From contig NC_081547.1 of assembly GCF_901000735.1 (NCBI RefSeq), forward strand, positions 14,304,739 to 14,368,738: a stretch of DNA of 64,000 nt, read 5' to 3'. A program made the translations under genes and the position numbers. Of this stretch, positions 62,221 to 64,000 are shown one piece after another (within the stretch, counting starts at the first letter, position 1; every line of letters starts with the position of its first letter). The notes under the pieces are model-generated. The model had not been told where the DNA came from, ran no database searches, and worked only from the letters and a program-made list of their open reading frames with translations. This DNA is from Corylus avellana (lineage: Eukaryota > Streptophyta > Magnoliopsida > Fagales > Betulaceae).

Positions 62221-62735
62221 GAAGTTGTTTTTCTTTCTTTGGCTTTACTAACCTTTGAGGGAAGGATGGTGCATTCACCTTCTCCATTTTACTTATCTTG
62301 GATATTGAGGCTTCATTTGGAGATGCTTGTGTTGTCTCTTCAGTTCCTATGACCTTGCCATTTCTGAGAGTTGTGACAACCTTCAGTTGCTGGTGACCTC
62401 ATGGATTAGGTATTGTTTGGGCTGAGAATTCACCCTGCTTTCTTTCACTAAGCTCCTTAGCCATTTGCCCCATTTGTACTTCCAGTCTTTGAATGGCTTG
62501 ATCGGCTCTTTGAATAGCTTGATTGGTCCTTGCATTGACTTGTCTTTGCTCCATCATAAATTCCTATTGCGTACTCACCAGTTTGCACATCATACTCTCT
62601 AAGTCATTCTTCTTTGACTCTTGAACTGGTTGGACTGCTTGTTGGGAGTTCCTTTGCTGCCCTTGAGGGTTTAGAGCATTCCGGTTGTTACTCCATGAGA
62701 AATTGGGGTGGTTGCGCCACCCTAGATTGTAGGTG

Positions 62736-63625
62736 TTAGTATGGATTGTTCTTGGGAGGATAATTGTTCTGTCCCGTATAGTTCGCTTGTTCTTGATGTA
62801 CAAATGGATACAAAGGACAATTCTCAGTAGAGTGATTAGAATGGGAACATATGGCACATACCTTGAGTTGTGTGGCTTGTTGACTAGGTGAGATGTTCTG
62901 AGCAGTCATGGCTTTAACAATCATATCTAGCTTTGAGAGCTCCATGGCTTCCTCACTAATCTTTTCCATAAGCGCATCTCCACAAGCTGAATCAATCATT
63001 CCTTTGTTAGTGTCATCTAACCCTTCATAAAAAATTTGTACCTGATCATCTTGAGGGATGTTGTGATGTGGACACTTAAGAAACAGCGCATTAAAGTGGT
63101 CCCATGCTTCGAGGAAAAGATCTCCATCTCTTTGTTGGAACGTTTGAAGTTCCCTTTTAAGCTGCCTTGTCTTTTGAGCAAGGAAAAACTTCTTTAGGAA
63201 CTTAGTGGCTAATTCTTCCCAAGTATGAATGGAATCTGCAGGCAAGGAATTATACCAAAATTTAGCATTATTTTTCAAAGAAAAAGGAAAGAGGACTAAC
63301 TTAAGTCTCTCCGGAGTTAGGCCCTGGATGTGCTGAATCTTGCAGAGATCAAAGAACTCCCTAAGATGCAAGTTTGGATCCTCAGTAGCTGTGCCCTTGA
63401 AGTGAGTCAAAGCATTGAGTATTTGTGGGGATATATAATAATTGCCTTCCACCTCCGGTTGATAAGCGATGCATGATGGTTGGTTGAGGTTTTTTGGGAT
63501 AAAAGCATGTTTCATGGGTCTTTGCACTAGTGGCGGGTTCTCCAGTCGATCTTCCATTGTTTCCTCAACTTCTTCTTTCTTCTTCTGTGTTAGAGTTGTC
63601 TCTAGGCCTTTGTCGAATTGTCCGC
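62736..63625 (-). pseudogene. Ty3 gag fused to LTR end (contig D copy)
   Basis: Matches 56296-57185 except for a few residues (EDPNLHL instead of EDPKLQL; zinc knuckle CAICSHSNHSTENC). The same primer-site deletion is present. Confidence 0.82.
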
Positions 63626-64000
63626 TGTTGTGCAAATATCTACCTAAATTAATAAACAAATAATTGTACGTTTTACCTGCAAGTGCACAAGGTCAACATA
63701 GTAGTATATGATGCAAGTAAGGGATCATTCCTATGAGGATTGCTAAATTTTGCTTAAAATAAATTCCTTAAGTAAAACAAAACAAAGATTGATTTTGATT
63801 TGATAATAATAAAAGGTAGGGCTTTGATATCCACCACTAATCATGCTTACATAATATATCAATATGCCAATGCTTTGATCATGTTATGAATACTTAATGT
63901 TTGTCAACCTAAGGGCATGGGTGTATACTCCTTAGGCTATAGATTTCCCTAAGCAACGAGTTAGGCATGAGTGTATACTCTAACTCTTTTTTTTCTTAAA
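63626..64000 (-). repeat. Ty3 5' LTR, runs off window
   Basis: Copy of 57186-57560, cut by the window end. Confidence 0.8.

Larger units (their letters stand above)
58137..64000. repeat. second copy of 51.7-57.6 kb (contig D), offset 6440 bp
   Basis: Same order as 51695-57560. From about 59000 on the copies are almost identical at a fixed 6440-bp offset; by eye I noted about seven single-base differences in 5 kb. Before that (58137-58990) they differ by several percent with indels. Both include the 3' LTR/CCAAT/minus-strand junction. Confidence 0.9.

Overview
This is plant nuclear DNA: spliced genes with canonical introns, Ty1/copia and Ty3/gypsy LTR retrotransposons, TRIM-like elements and many plant L1-type LINEs. 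The host gene encodes an oxidosqualene cyclase of the cycloartenol-synthase type. I would guess a woody eudicot, but the species cannot be fixed from sequence alone. Three runs of exactly 100 N (17755-17854, 28941-29040, 58037-58136) mark scaffold joins. The window is therefore four contigs: A (1-17754), B (17855-28940), C (29041-58036) and D (58137-64000).

The single clear host gene is a cycloartenol synthase (CAS) on the minus strand. Exon 1 is at 46070-46297, exons 2-6 at 31328-33003, exons 7-9 at 14148-15048 and exons 10-12 at 3123-3977. These join into 551 codons in one frame with no stop. They include the DCTAE catalytic motif and the Tyr/His/Ile residues diagnostic of CAS. About 200 C-terminal residues are missing and would lie left of the window. 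The gene spans more than 43 kb because its introns are full of transposons.

Contig B also carries exons 2-6, but on the plus strand (18400-20075), inside a 4.5-kb arm that is the near-identical reverse complement of the start of contig C. The simplest reading is that B is placed backwards: the end of reverse-complemented B overlaps the start of C. Turning B around leaves one continuous minus-strand gene.

Layout: 1-3122 is intron 12, with gypsy and copia scraps and a SINE-like piece. 3978-14147 is intron 9. It holds a copia element (LTRs 4015-4146 and 13942-14095) containing a LINE remnant, which in turn holds a 5'-truncated LINE (7870-10484), an ORF1-only LINE derivative (11011-13387) and a TRIM-like element. 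15049-17754 is intron 6 with another LINE. B adds a degenerate LINE split by a solo LTR and a LINE with long ORFs (24048-28940). Intron 1 (33004-46069) holds a full-length LINE with a 16-bp target-site duplication (TSD; 36239-42211), a truncated LINE carrying a perfect TRIM (42892-43408), a second TRIM-like element and LTR scraps. From 47.8 kb to the end, two related Ty3 families are nested: a gag-only plus-strand element (48904-54242, TSD CCAAT) sits inside a minus-strand element with gag and protease. Contig D repeats the right part of this structure.

I found no tRNA, rRNA, CRISPR array or bacterial-type operon. The most useful results are the reconstructed CAS gene, the probable contig misorientation, the ORF1-only LINE derivative, and the promoter-adjacent CGATCG motif clusters in the Ty3 LTRs.
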